Below are positions 11,701 to 12,228 of a DNA stretch of 12,228 nucleotides, one piece after another. This stretch comes from Baffinella frigidus (Eukaryota; Cryptophyceae; Cryptomonadales; Baffinellaceae). The position numbers were made by a program, and so were the translations under genes. The notes below the pieces were generated by a model that was given only the letters and a program-made list of their open reading frames with translations, was not told the origin of the DNA and did not search any database. The stretch lies in the NCBI GenBank assembly GCA_026770585.1, contig MU646849.1, positions 218,689 through 230,916 of the forward strand. The letters run 5' to 3'. Numbering within the stretch: the stretch's first letter is position 1; each line of letters begins with the position of its first letter.

Positions 11701-12106
11701 GGTGCTGCGCAGTCCCCAGCGTCGAGTGCGCCCCCTGTTTTTTTTTGGGGGGGTGTTGCAGGCCCTCAACCCTAAGCCCTCACCCCCCTCAACCCTCTAC
11801 ACGGGTACCTCGCTGACAAGACATCGCCACCCCGTAAGTCCCTACAGTAGGTCTATGCCTAGGGCCCTATGATGGTCCTAGGGCGGGGGGGGGCTTTCTG
11901 AGCGAGGTACCCCTGTAACCCCTGAACCCTCGCAAGGTGGTGCGCGTCGTCAGCCCACCGGCGTCGAGTGACCGGCGGCGATACCGATTTGACACGAAAT
12001 GTGCACTTTTTGGTCCCTCTAACGCCTCAATCCTGACAAGGTGGTGCGCGTCGTCAGCCCGCCGGCGTCGAGTGACCTGCGGCAGCCGCCCTTCGCGACT
12101 GCGCCA
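8487..12106 (+). CDS. RING / TRAF-type zinc finger / coiled coil / MATH-like protein (multi-exon, 3' end outside window)
   Basis: Likely a RING E3 ubiquitin ligase or TRAF-like adaptor. The predicted join is 8487-8773, 8881-9048, 9473-10096, 10177-10206, 10616-10678, 11393-11447 and 12041-12106, about 431 residues so far. The RING occupies 35-73 (C-x2-C-x10-C-x3-H-x2-C-x2-C-x10-C-x2-C). A Gly-rich/KRAK/acidic linker covers 97-143. Five TRAF-type fingers lie at 147-273. A probable coiled coil covers about 284-328. A MATH/TRAF-C-like domain starts at VFTWS (330). The first five introns are phase 2. Five of six introns are GT-AG; the fourth needs a GC donor. The start ATG (CCAATGGCG) is preferred over Met32, which is too close to the RING. 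The partner substrate is not inferable. Confidence 0.87.
8881..9048 (+). CDS. RING-TRAF gene exon 2: linker and first finger start
   Basis: Acceptor CTGCAG|GCTACG. It reads LRCRHGLEAG, a poly-Gly run, RAKRAKQ (possible nuclear signal), an acidic Pro-rich stretch, then RCSWTG. The phase-2 donor GGGAG|GTATGG joins to exon 3 and restores CSWTGRVCQLAGHLAESC, a clean TRAF finger, which strongly supports this junction. Confidence 0.9.
9049..9472 (+). repeat. Intron 2: (GT)n and CCCTAAA arrays
   Basis: Contains (GT)11 at 9183-9204, a head-to-head telomere-like palindrome (9253-9289) and a C-rich CCCTAAA/AAACACT array to 9470. The bases flanking the splice sites are similar (AGGTATGG and AGGGTATGCC). 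Confidence 0.85.
9253..9289. repeat. Head-to-head telomere-like palindrome
   Basis: GGGTTTGGGGTTTAGGGT and its exact reverse complement are separated by one T; the array is C-rich to the right of it. Confidence 0.9.
9473..10096 (+). CDS. RING-TRAF gene exon 3: TRAF zinc fingers, coiled coil, MATH start
   Basis: Acceptor CCGCAG|GGTATG. Finger ligands by eye: C147-H159-C164, C171-C178-H190-C195, C202-C205-H217-C221, C228-C233-H245-C249, C256-C261-H273 (last ligand unclear). The heptad-like stretch QMEDKVAEQAKVIAVLQQKV follows, then VFTWSTNSAW and YTFTDGLRGRCYSR. Donor AGCAG|GTTCAG. Confidence 0.9.
10078..10180 (+). repeat. 23-bp exon-edge duplication bounding an 80-nt intron
   Basis: 10078-10100 and 10158-10180 are identical and each contains CAG|GT. 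Splicing 10096 to 10177 removes exactly one repeat unit and rejoins CYSRF-DFVRND in frame. The intron is TTCAGGG heptamers. Confidence 0.85.
10177..10206 (+). CDS. RING-TRAF gene exon 4 (small)
   Basis: It reads (R)FDFVRNDLD plus AA. No GT follows; the next bases are GCTTTT, so a GC-AG intron in phase 2 is the best fit. Alternatively this copy is truncated. Confidence 0.55.
10217..10605. repeat. (CCATAAA/CCATACA)n heptamer array
   Basis: About 50 units of ACCATAA and ACCATAC type grading into CCCTAAA at both ends; fills intron 4. Minus-strand frames here are repeat artefacts. Confidence 0.95.
10616..10678 (+). CDS. RING-TRAF gene exon 5, copy 1: D-C-W-M-G-F
   Basis: Acceptor AAGCAG|CAA. It reads KNKAAGIAGGDCWMGFILEE plus GG, donor GAGGG|GTATCA. 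Phase 2 on both sides. It is followed by a second and a third, progressively shorter, copy. Confidence 0.75.
10749..10790. repeat. 20-bp-arm hairpin
   Basis: TTGGTCACGTATCTAACAGA, a 2-base loop and a 19/20 complementary arm, in an AT-rich, non-heptamer stretch between exon 5 copies. Confidence 0.85.
10880..10931 (+). pseudogene. RING-TRAF exon 5, copy 2
   Basis: It reads GGPAGGDCWMGLILEE plus GG with donor GT at 10932. The CCAG acceptor at 10879 puts it in the wrong phase for exon 4, so it is probably unused, though it could be used with another partner. Confidence 0.75.
11027..11066. repeat. Tandem 20-bp duplication
   Basis: AAACGGCTCCAAGAACGAGG occurs twice head-to-tail in intron 5. Confidence 0.95.
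11187..11219 (+). CDS. RING-TRAF exon 5, copy 3 (possible alternative exon)
   Basis: It reads DCWMGFILEE plus AG, acceptor GAAG|TGAC, donor AGAG|GTATGA. Phase 2 at both ends, so it could replace copy 1, changing LEEG to LEER and omitting KNKAAGIAGG. Whether it is used is unknown. Confidence 0.45.
11240..11390. repeat. (AACACGA)n and CCCGAAA heptamers
   Basis: About eight uniform CACGAAA units, then CCCTAAA/CCCGAAA mixtures up to the exon 6 acceptor. Confidence 0.9.
11393..11447 (+). CDS. RING-TRAF gene exon 6
   Basis: Acceptor AACCAG|GCCG. It reads (G)PSPCTMHFQCSILDKDEK, continuing LEEG from exon 5. Donor AAAAG|GTCCCC (phase 0). Confidence 0.85.
11438..11581 (+). repeat. 13-bp exon-edge duplication flanking a foldback insertion
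   Basis: GGACGAAAAGGTC at 11438-11450 and 11569-11581 flanks a 118-bp insert. The insert holds copy 3 of the AAGTTGAC foldback. Each repeat carries AAG|GT, so splicing could remove 131 nt exactly. Confidence 0.85.
11516..11555. mobile_element. 40-bp AAGTTGAC foldback, copy 3
   Basis: Same ends and length as the two copies in the fucosidase gene, with similar flanks on both sides (CTCATTC.. left, AATAGT right). Confidence 0.8.
11698..11976 (+). pseudogene. Two 5'-part copies of RING-TRAF exon 7
   Basis: 11698-11733 is a degenerate match (GTGCTGCGC..GCGTCGAGTG). 11937-11976 reads VVRVVSPPASSD with acceptor GCAAG and diverges at the end. Both precede the complete exon. Confidence 0.75.
11799..11916. 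mobile_element. Foldback, 118 bp, 16-bp terminal repeats
   Basis: ACACGGGTACCTCGCT pairs with 11901-11916 (15/16). The inside CCCTACAGTAGG and CCTAGGGCCC motifs are shared with 4377-4480. Confidence 0.75.
12041..12106 (+). CDS. RING-TRAF gene exon 7
   Basis: Acceptor GACAAG|GTGGTG. It reads VVRVVSPPASSDLRQPPFAT then AP, donor CCA|GTAAAC. With exon 6 it gives DKDEK-VVRVV. The remaining MATH-like domain would lie to the right of the window. Confidence 0.8.
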
Positions 12107-12109
12107 GTA

Positions 12110-12228
12110 AACCTTAAACCCTAAACCCTAAACCCTAAACCCTACACCCTCAACCCTCAACCCTCAACCCTAAACCCTAAACCCTAAACCCTAAACCCTA
12201 AACCCTAAACCCTAAACCCTAAACCCTG
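12110..12228. repeat. (CCCTAAA)n telomere-like array at right edge
   Basis: Nearly pure CCCTAAA with three CCCTCAA units. It follows a splice donor, so it is read as intronic, not as a true telomere. Confidence 0.9.

Noticed and set aside
12110-12228. Right end as a real chromosome telomere
   Set aside because: A donor site and an incomplete gene run into it, and the same repeats occur throughout the window, so it is more likely intronic.
1-12228. tRNA, rRNA or prokaryotic operon features
   Set aside because: None recognised; the gene structure is intron-split and eukaryotic.

Overview
The window is nuclear DNA from a eukaryote, most likely a unicellular alga. Coding blocks are short and GC-rich, split by GT-AG introns, and the introns are packed with plant/green-alga-type telomere-like repeats (TTTAGGG/CCCTAAA and variants). 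A large repeat-rich prasinophyte such as a Cymbomonas-like alga is my best guess. A dinoflagellate is not excluded, and no marker in the window fixes the lineage.

Two genes diverge from a short shared 5' region (about 8195-8486). On the minus strand, from 8194 to beyond the left edge, lies a secreted alpha-L-fucosidase of family GH29. I could assemble ten exon pieces with compatible reading phases: signal peptide, F-I-H-W-G, G-E-W, A-K-H-H-D-G, Y-Y-S-P-x-D-W, and I-W-L-D-G-W carrying the expected nucleophile Asp. On the plus strand, from 8487 to beyond the right edge, lies a RING finger / TRAF-type zinc finger / coiled coil / MATH-like protein, probably an E3 ubiquitin ligase or signalling adaptor. 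Seven exons were assembled. No functional link between the two is visible beyond the shared 5' region.

The unusual part is the architecture. Most exons have one complete copy accompanied by broken copies of themselves inside the neighbouring introns. Copies upstream in transcription order usually hold the acceptor side plus the exon's 5' part. Copies downstream usually hold the exon's 3' part plus the donor side. Small foldback (MITE-like) elements sit in or beside several broken copies, and some introns are bounded by direct duplications of the exon edge around AG|GT. Introns 2 and 3 of the fucosidase begin with the same sequence exactly at the donor GT, and a 40-bp element occurs in introns of both genes. 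Together this suggests intron gain and expansion by introner-like or MITE-like insertion plus local duplication.

Layout: 1-7210 fucosidase exons 10 to 2 with their fragment clusters, heptamer arrays and foldbacks; 7204-8116 fucosidase intron 1; 8117-8194 signal-peptide exon; 8204-8331 foldback in the intergenic region; 8487-9048 RING and linker exons; 9049-9472 intron with (GT)n and CCCTAAA; 9473-10206 zinc-finger, coiled-coil and start-of-MATH exons; 10207-12228 small MATH exons, their duplicates, and CCCTAAA-type arrays to the right edge. Most heptamer arrays are C-rich on the coding strand of whichever gene they lie in. All joins are manual predictions without transcript support.
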